Assembly (NCBI GenBank): GCA_964558665.1
Contig: CAZLFA010000033.1
Coordinates: forward strand, 1 to 41,073
Source: CAZLFA01 sp964558665
GTDB lineage: Bacteria; Desulfobacterota; Syntrophia; Syntrophales; PHBD01
Direction of reading: 5' to 3'
Length of the DNA stretch: 41,073 nt
The notes beneath the pieces were generated by a model. The model ran no database searches. It saw only the letters and a list, made by a program, of their open reading frames with translations, and was not told the origin of the DNA. How positions within the stretch are numbered: the stretch's first letter is position 1; each line of letters begins with the position of its first letter. Below, piece after piece: positions 25,171 to 33,783 of this stretch. Made by a program: the position numbers and the translations under genes.

Positions 25171-28100
25171 GTGCTGAAGAAAATTCTCAAGATAACTCTT
25201 TATATAATCATTATCGGGGCAATCGCCGCTCTTGTCACCTGGGTGACATGGAAGGAAAAGTGGCCGTGGTGGGTAGGGCTGTGCATCCTGCTGGGCATTT
25301 TCGGCATATGGGTAGGGGCTATCTTCCTTAAGAAATATCTGCTCCGGCGAAGGGAAAAGCAGTTTGTCCGCAGGGTAGTCGAGCTTGATGAAGCCGCCAT
25401 CAGAACTTCGCCTCTGCATGAAAGACAGCAGTTGCAGGATCTCCAGCAGCATTGGAAAGAGTCTGTGGAAATGCTGCGTGAGTCTTATCTCAGAAAGAGG
25501 GGCAATCCCCTGTATGTCCTCCCCTGGTATCTGGTTATCGGGGAGTCCGGATCGGGAAAAACATCGGCCATCAAAAACACGCGCCTTAATTCTCCTATTG
25601 CGGATGTCACCCGCACGGCGGCCATAACCGCCACCAGAAACTGCGACTGGTGGTTTTTTGAAGAGGCCGTTATCCTGGACACGGCGGGCCGTTACACCAT
25701 CCCTATCGATGAGGGTCCCGACAAGGAGGAATGGGAGAAGTTTCTTGTCCTCCTTGCAAAATACCGCCGGCGCGAACCCGTCAACGGGGTAATTATCACC
25801 ATGCCGGCGGATCAGCTTACGGATCCGGATTATGTCAAGCTCAGGGAAGACGGTCAGAGCATCCGCAAACGGATTGATCAGCTCATGAGGACCGTCGGTG
25901 CGAAATTCCCCATCTATGTGCTTGTCACGAAGATGGACAAGGTGCATGGGTTCGTGGAGTTCAGCAGCCATCTTCCGGAGGAAGACTCCTCACAGGCCAT
26001 GGGCTACATCAATGAAGGGTTAAATCCTCACTGGCAGGAGGTTTTAACCGACAGTTTCGAGAGAATCGCGGAGCATCTCCGGTCTCTGCGCCTGATATTC
26101 ATCCATAAATTAAAAAATCTGAAACCGGGCGTGCTCATTTTCCCGAATGAGTTTGCAGGGCTTAAACCGGGACTTCATGAATTTGTAAAAGCTGTATTCG
26201 ATGAAAATCCGTATCAGGAGACCCCGCTTTTCAGGGGGATATATTTTTCAAGTGCCCGACAGGATGGAGAACCTATATCCGATTTTCTTAAACTCGTCGG
26301 ATTCACGCCCGGGACCTCTTCGGAAGCCAAGGTTGACAAGGGTGTTTTTCTTAAGGACCTCTTTTCCGGGATTCTGCCTGCCGACCGCAATCTGTTCAGC
26401 CCTATAAAGGAGTTCCTGCGCTGGCGAAGGCTTACGGCAAGCCTGGGCCTGATGTCATGGCTTCTTGTGTGGATATTCCTTTGCGGTATAATGACCTTCT
26501 CCTTTTTCCACAATTTAACGACCATCAGGGATTTTATTACCGAATTCAAAGAGCCGCCTGCTCTGAAACAGGATACAACAACCGATCTCTGGACGCTTGA
26601 AAGGATGCGGATAGAGATCATTGATATAGAGAGTGACAACAAACGCTGGTTTCTCCCCTGGTTTGGTTTCGATTCCAGCAGGCATGTCGAAATTGAACTC
26701 AAAAAGCGTTATGTGAACCTGCTCGGCCGCGGTTTTTTGAGACCGTTTGAGCTTTCACTGTACAAGAAGATGGAGCATGTCAGCAGAGACACGTCTCAGG
26801 ACGTCATGGCGGACTACGTGGGATATAGCGTTGCGCAACTGAGACTTCTGACATCATTTCTGAAGACAGGAAAAATTGCAAATACCGAGGAGTTCAACAA
26901 AGTCAGCGCAAGCCTGATGAAAACTGAATTCCCAAATGTTCCACCGGAGATTTCATCCCTGTTCGGAAATCTGTACTGTTCTTACATCATGTGGAGTGAA
27001 GACAGAACAAAGATGCGTGCCGGCGTTGATCTGATGCAAAAAGGATTGATCAATCTTCTGGGAAAGGGTGAGGATTTCCGATGGCTGGTAAGAAAAGGCA
27101 TTCCTGATGCCCCGGATGTGCAGTTGCGTGATTTCTGGGGTGCCGCGGATACTATCCCGGCAGATGCCGACGTAGCAGCGGTGTCGGGGGCATATACCAA
27201 GCTGGGAAGAAAGCACATTGAGGATTTCATAAAGTCTGTTGAAGAAGCTCTTACCGACAAATCTCTCATTGAACATAAAAAGAAGAATTTCTGGATATGG
27301 TATGAAGACAGATATGATGAAGCTTGGGAGATTTTTGCCCGCCGCTTCCATGAAGGGACCGACGGCCTTGAAGCAGATGTGGCCTGGAAGAACATGGCAA
27401 GCCTGATGACAACAGGCCACAGCCCTTATTTCCGTGTCATTGAACGCATGGCGGAAGAACTGGCGAGACCGGACAAAATCGGAAAAGACGGGAAAATTGT
27501 AAAGTCCGTTAAAAAACCGCCGTGGATGGCCGTCATCTTCGAATTAAACGAGATTCAGAAAACAGCGAAGGAGGATGCAGGCAAGCAGGGCAAAGAGAAG
27601 GCCACTGTGATAGACAAGATAACGGGTAAGGAAAAGCAGATAGTTCAGGAGATCAAGGGCGGCATCGATCCGCAGGAAGCAAAAAGGATGGAAAAGCGCC
27701 ACGCAATAGCGAAGGTCTGGACAGAATATCTCAAGGCCATGGAACTCCTGGTGCCGGTTGCCGTTTCCCGTGAGACGGGCTTCAGAATGGTCTCCGAATA
27801 TTTCACCTCACTGACAGCCACGGCCGAAAGCAAATCTCCTTTCGCTCAGGCATACGGCAACTATATGGTCATCAAGAGCATGCTCAGTGATATGGGAGAT
27901 GCACAGATAGCATGGGATCTTCTGGTGGGACCGCTTGATTTCATGCTCTATTACAGTATTGAGGAGGCAGGTTGTTATCTCCAGGAACAATGGGAAGGGC
28001 AGGTATTGGGGAAGATCAGCGGTGTATCCCCTGAAATGCTTCCCGCTATTCTTTTCGACAAGACGGAAGGACTGGTCTGGAAATTCTTGAACCAGACAGC

Positions 28101-28686
28101 CAAGCCGTTTATCGGCGAAAGCAGGACGGGATATTATTCCCGCAAGGCCTTTGAAAGGTCGGACTTTGAGCAGTCAGTGCCCTTTACAGAAGAGTTTTTT
28201 GCGTTTCTGAACACCGGTGTCAAGGGAGTCATAGGCCGTCAGCCGAAATACGATGTGAAGATAGAGACAATCCCCATGGAGACCAACGAAGGTGCGCGCA
28301 TCAAGCCGTATGCAAGCATCCTCAGCCTGCAGTGTGCGGATAGCAAAACGATTATCAAGAACTACAACTATCGTCAGAAAAAAGTGTTCCGCTGGAAACC
28401 GGATCAGTGTGGAGATGTTGAACTGCAGATACTGCTTCCGGACCTGACTCTTACCGTTACATACAGCGGTCAGATGGGATTTGTGAACTTCCTTAACGAT
28501 TTCAGAAGCGGCAGCAGGACGTTTGTCAGCGACGACTTTCCGGATGCCAAGGAAAAACTGGCGAAGATGGGAATTACCTCGCTCAGGATCAGATATGTAA
28601 TAACCGGTTTTGAGCAGGTTTTAAAGACACTGGATAAGGTCCCATCACGGGTGCCGTCTGAGATTGTTACCTGCTGGTCAAACTAG
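25171..28686 (+). CDS. tssM: type VI secretion inner-membrane protein TssM (IcmF-like)
   Basis: An 1171-residue IcmF protein starting at GTG 25171. There are two N-terminal membrane segments (about 8-26 and 33-52), then a cytoplasmic NTPase domain with an intact Walker A GESGSGKTS (124-132) and ILDTAGRYTIP, and PVNGVIITMPADQLTD as in IcmF. A third membrane segment (about 420-445) is followed by a roughly 720-residue periplasmic part ending in the beta-rich TssJ-binding region (LQILLPDLTLTVTYSGQMGF). It forms the trans-envelope channel with TssJ and TssL. The intact Walker A suggests it may bind nucleotide; some TssM proteins lack this. There is no strong ribosome site. Confidence 0.97.
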   Translation: MLKKILKITLYIIIIGAIAALVTWVTWKEKWPWWVGLCILLGIFGIWVGAIFLKKYLLRRREKQFVRRVVELDEAAIRTSPLHERQQLQDLQQHWKESVEMLRESYLRKRGNPLYVLPWYLVIGESGSGKTSAIKNTRLNSPIADVTRTAAITATRNCDWWFFEEAVILDTAGRYTIPIDEGPDKEEWEKFLVLLAKYRRREPVNGVIITMPADQLTDPDYVKLREDGQSIRKRIDQLMRTVGAKFPIYVLVTKMDKVHGFVEFSSHLPEEDSSQAMGYINEGLNPHWQEVLTDSFERIAEHLRSLRLIFIHKLKNLKPGVLIFPNEFAGLKPGLHEFVKAVFDENPYQETPLFRGIYFSSARQDGEPISDFLKLVGFTPGTSSEAKVDKGVFLKDLFSGILPADRNLFSPIKEFLRWRRLTASLGLMSWLLVWIFLCGIMTFSFFHNLTTIRDFITEFKEPPALKQDTTTDLWTLERMRIEIIDIESDNKRWFLPWFGFDSSRHVEIELKKRYVNLLGRGFLRPFELSLYKKMEHVSRDTSQDVMADYVGYSVAQLRLLTSFLKTGKIANTEEFNKVSASLMKTEFPNVPPEISSLFGNLYCSYIMWSEDRTKMRAGVDLMQKGLINLLGKGEDFRWLVRKGIPDAPDVQLRDFWGAADTIPADADVAAVSGAYTKLGRKHIEDFIKSVEEALTDKSLIEHKKKNFWIWYEDRYDEAWEIFARRFHEGTDGLEADVAWKNMASLMTTGHSPYFRVIERMAEELARPDKIGKDGKIVKSVKKPPWMAVIFELNEIQKTAKEDAGKQGKEKATVIDKITGKEKQIVQEIKGGIDPQEAKRMEKRHAIAKVWTEYLKAMELLVPVAVSRETGFRMVSEYFTSLTATAESKSPFAQAYGNYMVIKSMLSDMGDAQIAWDLLVGPLDFMLYYSIEEAGCYLQEQWEGQVLGKISGVSPEMLPAILFDKTEGLVWKFLNQTAKPFIGESRTGYYSRKAFERSDFEQSVPFTEEFFAFLNTGVKGVIGRQPKYDVKIETIPMETNEGARIKPYASILSLQCADSKTIIKNYNYRQKKVFRWKPDQCGDVELQILLPDLTLTVTYSGQMGFVNFLNDFRSGSRTFVSDDFPDAKEKLAKMGITSLRIRYVITGFEQVLKTLDKVPSRVPSEIVTCWSN

Positions 28687-28783
28687 TTTCCGTCCGGACA
28701 CTGACTTAATGACCGGATAGGAGAGCGCAAGAAAGCAGCATGCGCTGTTTTCAGAAAATTATTATCATTAATTTGGACTTTTT

Positions 28784-30322
28784 ATGGAACTTGCACAACT
28801 AGGCAGAGAACCCATTTCTGAAGCGGCTCCGGCGGGAACTGACGCACGAATGGAAGATGCTTATGATGCCCTTTCGACGGAGATTGAAAAGCTGTCCTCT
28901 TTTTCTGCTTCCAGCGGCATAGACTGGAAGAAGGCTCTGCAGTTGGCCGCGGATATATCGGCAACGAAATCGAAGGATCTGTTGGTGTTCAGTTACCTGT
29001 GCGTGGCGTTGATGAAAACGGAAGGGCTGGACGGTCTTGCCACGGGTGTCCATATAATGCGCGATCTGCTGGAAACCTTCTGGGAAACGATGTTCCCGGC
29101 CAAGGCACGCATGCGGGGCAGAAAAAATGCGATTGAGTGGTGGGTTGAACGCATCAAGGCAGGCCTGGGAGACATCGGTCAGCAGACATGGGAAGTTGCA
29201 AAAAGAGATGCCTTTATCGATGATCTGAAAACCATCGATGAGTTTCTCGGGAACAACATGGAGGATGCGCCTATACTCAGCCCCATGATCTCTTCAATTA
29301 ACGGGCTGATAGAGGTAGAAAAGGAGATATCGGCTGAACAGGGAGCGCAGCCGTCGGGAGATGCCGGACAGTCTGCCGATTCCGTACAGAAATCGTCTGC
29401 TTCAGGGATCGAAATTCAAACGACCGAAGGAATCACGGACAGGGAGATCCTTTTCAGGCAGGGACTGGACTTTCTGGACAAGTATTCATCTACGGCTCCG
29501 GAAGGTGATGCGGATGTTGTTTCTTTCCGGCTGCGGCGTATGTGCGCATGGTTTCCTGTAACCGAGGTTCCTTTTCATGATGAGGAAAAGACTTTGATAG
29601 CTCCTCCGGACGAGCAGGTGGTGAACATACTTGAAGGACTATGCCGGTCCGGGAAATGGGAAGACCTTTTGCAGGCCGCTGAATCAAGGATCAGCGAGCA
29701 TCTGTTTTGGCTTGATCTGCACCGTTATGCGGCTGAATCACTGGATAACACGAAGCGCGCCTATATTGCGGAGGCTGTCGCCCTGGAAACCCATCTTTTC
29801 GTCAGGCGCTTGCGGGGCATTGATCGGTTGACTTTTGCAGACGGCACGCCTTTTGCGAATGAGGAAACGAGGCAATGGCTGAAGGGATTGACGGGAACGG
29901 CAGATGAATCCCGAAAATCACCCGCCGGCGGGGCAGACGTGAATGCGGCAGTGGCTAAGGCGATCTCCGACTCCGTGGAAATGGCCAGGGCAGGAGAGCT
30001 TTCCGCTGCGCTTTCTTCCATAAGAGAGAAGATGAACCAGGCTTCGGGACTGCGTGAACGTTTTATCTGGGAGATTGGTTTTTGCAGATTTCTGATCCAG
30101 GTGAGACAGATACGGGTGGCAATTCCTTATTTGAATGAATTGGTTTCATTTATTGACCAGTACCAGGTTGAAAGATGGGAGCCGTCGCTGGCTACGGAGG
30201 CGCTGACGGTAGTCCTGACCGGATTGCGTCTGCAGGCAGAGCCAAGGGATGAGGCACTGATGGAAAGCGTCCTGAACCGCATAGCGGCACTGAATCCGAT
30301 GGCGGCGCTTGAATTTATATAA
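28784..30322 (+). CDS. tssA: type VI secretion assembly protein TssA (ImpA N-terminal domain)
   Basis: 512 residues. The N-terminal ImpA_N domain (about 5-130) has PISEAAPAGTDARMEDAYDAL and LLETFWETMFPAKARMRGRKNAIEWWVER. A Ser/Ala-rich linker (about 185-215) leads to a helical C-terminal half of VasJ type (FRLRRMCAWFPVTEVP, YQVERWEPSLATEALTVVL). TssA proteins bind the baseplate and prime or cap the growing sheath and tube; the long VasJ-ended form is one of several classes. It follows tssM by 97 bases and precedes tssB by 160. No ribosome site better than GGA is visible. Confidence 0.92.
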   Translation: MELAQLGREPISEAAPAGTDARMEDAYDALSTEIEKLSSFSASSGIDWKKALQLAADISATKSKDLLVFSYLCVALMKTEGLDGLATGVHIMRDLLETFWETMFPAKARMRGRKNAIEWWVERIKAGLGDIGQQTWEVAKRDAFIDDLKTIDEFLGNNMEDAPILSPMISSINGLIEVEKEISAEQGAQPSGDAGQSADSVQKSSASGIEIQTTEGITDREILFRQGLDFLDKYSSTAPEGDADVVSFRLRRMCAWFPVTEVPFHDEEKTLIAPPDEQVVNILEGLCRSGKWEDLLQAAESRISEHLFWLDLHRYAAESLDNTKRAYIAEAVALETHLFVRRLRGIDRLTFADGTPFANEETRQWLKGLTGTADESRKSPAGGADVNAAVAKAISDSVEMARAGELSAALSSIREKMNQASGLRERFIWEIGFCRFLIQVRQIRVAIPYLNELVSFIDQYQVERWEPSLATEALTVVLTGLRLQAEPRDEALMESVLNRIAALNPMAALEFI

Positions 30323-30415
30323 GAAAAATTTCCACCGCAACGATAACGAAAAAATGAGATTTTTTAATAGTAAAGGCGGTAAAATCTGTGTTATAAACAG
30401 CCCGGATAAGATTGT

Positions 30416-30429
30416 GGACAACGCCTTGC
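30416..30429 (+). promoter_or_regulatory. candidate sigma-54 (-24/-12) site upstream of tssB
   Basis: GG (30416-30417) and GC (30428-30429) are separated by 10 bases in the context TGGACAACGCCTTGCTT. The -12 half (TTGCTT) is very good; the -24 half matches only TGG of TGGCAC. It lies 54 bases before tssB, in a 160-base AT-rich gap that otherwise holds only the GGGAGGTG ribosome site. Confidence 0.35.
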
Positions 30430-30482
30430 TTAAGACATTTTAATATAAATATAAACACATTATCAAACAGGGAGGTGACAAA

Positions 30483-30968
30483 ATGGCAAAGGAAGCTTCT
30501 GTGGCCCCGAAGGAAAGGGTCAATATCGTTTATAAGCCGGCAACCGGCGACGCCAAGGAAGAGGTGGAGTTGCCCTTGAAGGTTCTGGTCATGGGCGATT
30601 TTACCACGGCAAAAGATGAGCGGCCGGTGGAAGACCGTGCACCGGTCAATATTGATAAGGATAATTTTGATGATGTATTGAATGCCACCAATGTAAAAAT
30701 GGAAGCGGTTGTGGCTAATAAACTCACGGATGAGCCCGATGCTCAGATGAAGGTCAGTCTTGATTTTAAGCGCATGAAGGATTTTGATCCGGACACCATT
30801 GTGGAAAAGGTTCCCGAGTTGAAAAAGCTCATGGAATTGCGCAATGCGCTGAAGGCGTTGAAAGGTCCGTTGGGCAATGTTCCCGAGTTCAGAAAGAAAA
30901 TCCAGGATATCGTCAAGGATGATGGAACAAGGGAAAGACTGTTAAAAGAACTGGGAATTGAATCATAG
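30483..30968 (+). CDS. tssB: type VI contractile sheath small subunit TssB (VipA)
   Basis: 161 residues, the normal VipA length. Characteristic features are RVNIVYKP near the start, LPLKVLVMGDFT, the NFDDVLNA stretch, and the signature VSLDFKRMKDFDPDTIVEKVPELKKLMELRNAL. TssB pairs with TssC to build the contractile sheath around the Hcp tube. Very good ribosome site GGGAGGTG, 12 bases before tssC. This is the canonical separate copy; a TssB-like domain recurs fused to a TssC-like one at 39291. Confidence 0.98.
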   Translation: MAKEASVAPKERVNIVYKPATGDAKEEVELPLKVLVMGDFTTAKDERPVEDRAPVNIDKDNFDDVLNATNVKMEAVVANKLTDEPDAQMKVSLDFKRMKDFDPDTIVEKVPELKKLMELRNALKALKGPLGNVPEFRKKIQDIVKDDGTRERLLKELGIES

Positions 30969-30979
30969 GGGGGAGAGAC

Positions 30980-32464
30980 ATGGCTGAAGAAGAAAAAAAG
31001 GTTCAGGATGCATCAGCAGAGGCGACTACACAGGAGGTCTCTCTCCTGGATGAGATTGTACAGGCCACCCGGATGAAGCCCTCTGATGAAGGCTATGCTG
31101 CAACCAGACAGGGTGTCCAGGCTTTCATTGATGAACTGCTGAAACCGGGCAAGGAAATTCGGGTCACACAGGCGGTTGTAGACGACATGATCGCCAATCT
31201 GGATCAGAAACTCGGTGCGCAGATGGATGCAATCATCCACAGTGATGAATTCTGCAAGATCGAATCAGCTTGGCGTTCCCTGAAGTTTCTGGTTGACAAG
31301 ACGGACTTCAGAGAGAACGTGAAAATCGAGATGATGAACGTGAGCAAGCAGGACCTGCTGGACGATTTTACTGATGCCCCGGAGATCATGAAATCAGGCC
31401 TCTATAAAATCGCCTACACCAGTGAATACGGGCAGTTCGGAGGTAAGCCTTACGGCATGATGGTCGGCAATTATGAGTTCGGCCCCGGCCCGCAGGATAT
31501 CAAACTGCTGCAGTCTCTGGCAAGCGTATCCACCATGTCGCATGCCCCGTTTATCGCGGCCGCGGGTGCATCATTCTTCGGGGTGGAAGAGTTCGCAGGG
31601 CTTCCCAACCTGAAGGATCTGAAATCGATTTTCGAGATGCCTCAGTACACAAAATGGCAGTCGTTCCGGGAATCCGAGGATGCAAGGAATGTCGGTCTGG
31701 TGCTGCCCCACTTCCTGCTGAGATTGCCCTTCGGTCCGGATTCCCAGCCTGTAAAGAGCTTCAATTACAAAGAGGACGTTGCAGACGGCAACAACAACTT
31801 CCTCTGGGGGAATGCCGCTTTTGCCTTTGCCTCGAGGATTACGGACAGCTTTGCCAAGTATCGCTGGTGTGCCAATATAATCGGCCCCCAGGGAGGCGGC
31901 GCGGTGGAAGACATGCCGTTATATCAGTATGAGGCCATGGGAGAGCTCCAGACAAAGATTCCTACGGAAGTCCTCATTTCAGAGCGCAGAGAATTTGAAC
32001 TGGCTGAGGAGGGCTTTATAGCCCTGACCATGCGCAAAGGCAGTGACAATGCGGCCTTTTTCTCGGCGAATTCGGTGCAGAAACCGAAGGTATTCGCCAA
32101 TACTCCGGAAGGAAAGCAGGCGGAAACAAATTACAAGCTGGGAACACAGCTTCCCTACAACTTTATCATCAGTCGTCTCGCCCATTACATCAAGGTTATC
32201 CAGAGGGAGAATATAGGAACCTGGAAAGAAAGAGGCGATCTGGAGACAGAATTGAACAACTGGATCAGACAGTATCTGGCGGATCAGGACAACCCATCCC
32301 CGTCCGTTCGCAGCCGCAGACCACTGAGAAAGGCGGAAATTTCCGTATCCGACGTAGAAGGGGACCCCGGCTGGTACAGAGTGCAGATGACCGTTCAGCC
32401 GCACTTCAAGTACATGGGGGCTTCATTCACACTCTCTCTGGCCGGCAAACTCGATAAACAGTAG
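30980..32464 (+). CDS. tssC: type VI contractile sheath large subunit TssC (VipB)
   Basis: 494 residues with all TssC landmarks. The N-terminal ClpV-recognition helix is SLLDEIVQATRMKP (21-34). Then come ESAWRSLKFLVDKT, the inner-domain PQYTKWQSFRESEDARNVGLVLPHFLLRLPFG, and the C-terminal handshake strands RVQMTVQPHFKYMGASFTLSL. It forms the sheath with TssB and is disassembled by ClpV. GGGGAGAGAC precedes the ATG. The next gene, hcp, lies 279 bases away behind a palindromic cluster and a candidate sigma-54 promoter. Confidence 0.98.
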   Translation: MAEEEKKVQDASAEATTQEVSLLDEIVQATRMKPSDEGYAATRQGVQAFIDELLKPGKEIRVTQAVVDDMIANLDQKLGAQMDAIIHSDEFCKIESAWRSLKFLVDKTDFRENVKIEMMNVSKQDLLDDFTDAPEIMKSGLYKIAYTSEYGQFGGKPYGMMVGNYEFGPGPQDIKLLQSLASVSTMSHAPFIAAAGASFFGVEEFAGLPNLKDLKSIFEMPQYTKWQSFRESEDARNVGLVLPHFLLRLPFGPDSQPVKSFNYKEDVADGNNNFLWGNAAFAFASRITDSFAKYRWCANIIGPQGGGAVEDMPLYQYEAMGELQTKIPTEVLISERREFELAEEGFIALTMRKGSDNAAFFSANSVQKPKVFANTPEGKQAETNYKLGTQLPYNFIISRLAHYIKVIQRENIGTWKERGDLETELNNWIRQYLADQDNPSPSVRSRRPLRKAEISVSDVEGDPGWYRVQMTVQPHFKYMGASFTLSLAGKLDKQ

Positions 32465-32510
32465 CAACAACGCGAACAGGCGGATTCAGTTGATATTGCC
32501 CGTTATAACA

Positions 32511-32566
32511 GGTTGGCACCTGCCAACCAGGTTGGCAGGTGCCAACCCGGTTGGCGGGCAGCAACC
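32511..32566. repeat. three tandem 18-bp palindromic units between tssC and hcp
   Basis: Units at 32511-32528 (GGTTGGCACCTGCCAACC), 32530-32547 (GGTTGGCAGGTGCCAACC) and 32549-32566 (GGTTGGCGGGCAGCAACC) are each separated by one base. Unit 2 is the exact reverse complement of unit 1, so 32511-32547 is one 37-bp perfect inverted repeat; each of units 1 and 2 is itself a 7-bp stem with a 4-base loop. No T-run follows, which argues against a simple terminator and for mRNA stabilisation, attenuation or a protein site. Confidence 0.85.
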
Positions 32567-32610
32567 CGCTTCTCATTGAAAAACCTCCATGAATACAATG
32601 GTATTGATTC

Positions 32611-32625
32611 TGGCATTATGATTGC
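32611..32625 (+). promoter_or_regulatory. candidate sigma-54 promoter for hcp
   Basis: TGGCAT (32611-32616), five bases, then TTGC (32622-32625) match the -24/-12 consensus (GG-N10-GC) well. The site is 119 bases before hcp and just after the palindromic repeats. hcp operons in several bacteria are sigma-54 dependent (family knowledge); activator sites were not identified. Confidence 0.55.
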
Positions 32626-32743
32626 GTAGTAAATAGTATAAAAAGGTACACGGGCGTTTCATCGGTCCGTTATTGAAGCAGTTGTACTAAAGTCGGAGTG
32701 AAAATATTTTAACCTATAATGTGAAAGAAAGGAGAAAAGAACC

Positions 32744-33232
32744 ATGGCAATGACGAGTTATTTGAAACTGGAAGGTAAAAATCAGGGATCCATTGAGGGC
32801 GATTGCACCCAGAAGGGACATGAAAAATGGGTTCTGGTTTATGGTCTCGAATGGTCGATGGAAATTCCGAGAGACACCCACTCCGGTCTGCCGACAGGCC
32901 AGAGGATCCATAATCCCATAACCATCAAGAAAAAACTGGATCCGGCGTCGCCCCTTATCGCCCAGGCATGTGCGAGCGGTGAGCAGATGAAGACATGGCA
33001 GCTCGATTTTCATCAGATCAGTGAGAAGGGTGCGGAGGAATTGTACTATACGATCGTGCTCGAGAATGCCATTATTGTCGGCATCAAATACGAAAAACCT
33101 TTGACGTTCCTTGAGGCAAACAAGCCTTACCATGACATGGAGTATGTATCATTCACGTATGAAAAGATAACGTGGTCGCATAAGAAGGCCAACAAAGAGG
33201 CGATTGACGACTGGAAAGCGCCTAAATCCTGA
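32744..33232 (+). CDS. hcp: type VI inner-tube protein Hcp (TssD)
   Basis: 162 residues of the hexameric tube protein: SYLKLEGKNQGSIEGDCTQKGHEKWVLV at the N-terminus, then PITIKKKLDPASPLIAQACASGEQM and the C-terminal EYVSFTYEKITWSHK that packs rings together. There is no extra effector domain. AAAGGAG lies upstream of the ATG. Its isolation between a 279-base leader with its own candidate promoter and a downstream hairpin suggests higher expression than its neighbours, as usual for a tube subunit. Confidence 0.97.
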   Translation: MAMTSYLKLEGKNQGSIEGDCTQKGHEKWVLVYGLEWSMEIPRDTHSGLPTGQRIHNPITIKKKLDPASPLIAQACASGEQMKTWQLDFHQISEKGAEELYYTIVLENAIIVGIKYEKPLTFLEANKPYHDMEYVSFTYEKITWSHKKANKEAIDDWKAPKS

Positions 33233-33253
33233 TGACGCCTGTGGTATATTATA

Positions 33254-33283
33254 CCGGTGTCGCCGCAGGCGCGGTGACACCGG
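33254..33283. repeat. stem-loop downstream of hcp
   Basis: CCGGTGTC (33254-33261) pairs with GACACCGG (33276-33283) around a GC-rich loop, 22 bases after the hcp stop. A T7 run occurs only about 30 bases later, so it is either a leaky terminator or an mRNA 3'-stabilising hairpin before tssE. Confidence 0.6.
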
Positions 33284-33346
33284 GACCACTTGGCATAAAT
33301 CAAATACAAGGTTTTTTTCAGCAAAAACTGCTGAGGCTGAAATATC

Positions 33347-33772
33347 ATGTATGAAGGTTGTCTGCTCGAGCGAATCAGGCATCTCGAAGAAAAACCGGCC
33401 GAGAGAGGAAGAAGGGATGTCTCCGGCGGTGTCCGTTCCATCATCAATTATTTAAAGAAGGTCCTCAATACGAGACAGGGAAGTGTTCCGGTCGCGGACG
33501 ACTTCGGCATGCCTGATATTACAAATTTCCAGGGCGATGATATCACTACCGCGGCTAAGGAGATTGAGTCCATCATTTCTCAGGTTATACAGAAATACGA
33601 ACCCCGCCTGCAGAACGTCCATGTCAGCTTCGTCCCTCACGAGGCAAATATGATGTCTCTTCGGTTCAAACTAGAAGCCGAAATGATCGGCTCAAGAGAG
33701 AAAGAGGGGGCTATCCCGGTGGTGTTTGAAACTGTTGTTACATCCGAAGGCATGGTAAAGTTGGAAGAATAA
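33347..33772 (+). CDS. tssE: type VI baseplate protein TssE (gp25-like)
   Basis: 141 residues of the GPW/gp25 family: CLLERIRHLEEKP at the start, the conserved SIINYLKKVLNTRQGSVPVADDFGMPDI, and the EPRLQNVHVSFVP strand. TssE sits in the baseplate wedge and nucleates sheath assembly. The ribosome site is weak. It lies 114 bases after hcp and 11 bases before tssF, so it is probably translated with the baseplate genes tssF and tssG. Confidence 0.95.
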   Translation: MYEGCLLERIRHLEEKPAERGRRDVSGGVRSIINYLKKVLNTRQGSVPVADDFGMPDITNFQGDDITTAAKEIESIISQVIQKYEPRLQNVHVSFVPHEANMMSLRFKLEAEMIGSREKEGAIPVVFETVVTSEGMVKLEE

Positions 33773-33783
33773 GGGAATCCGGC

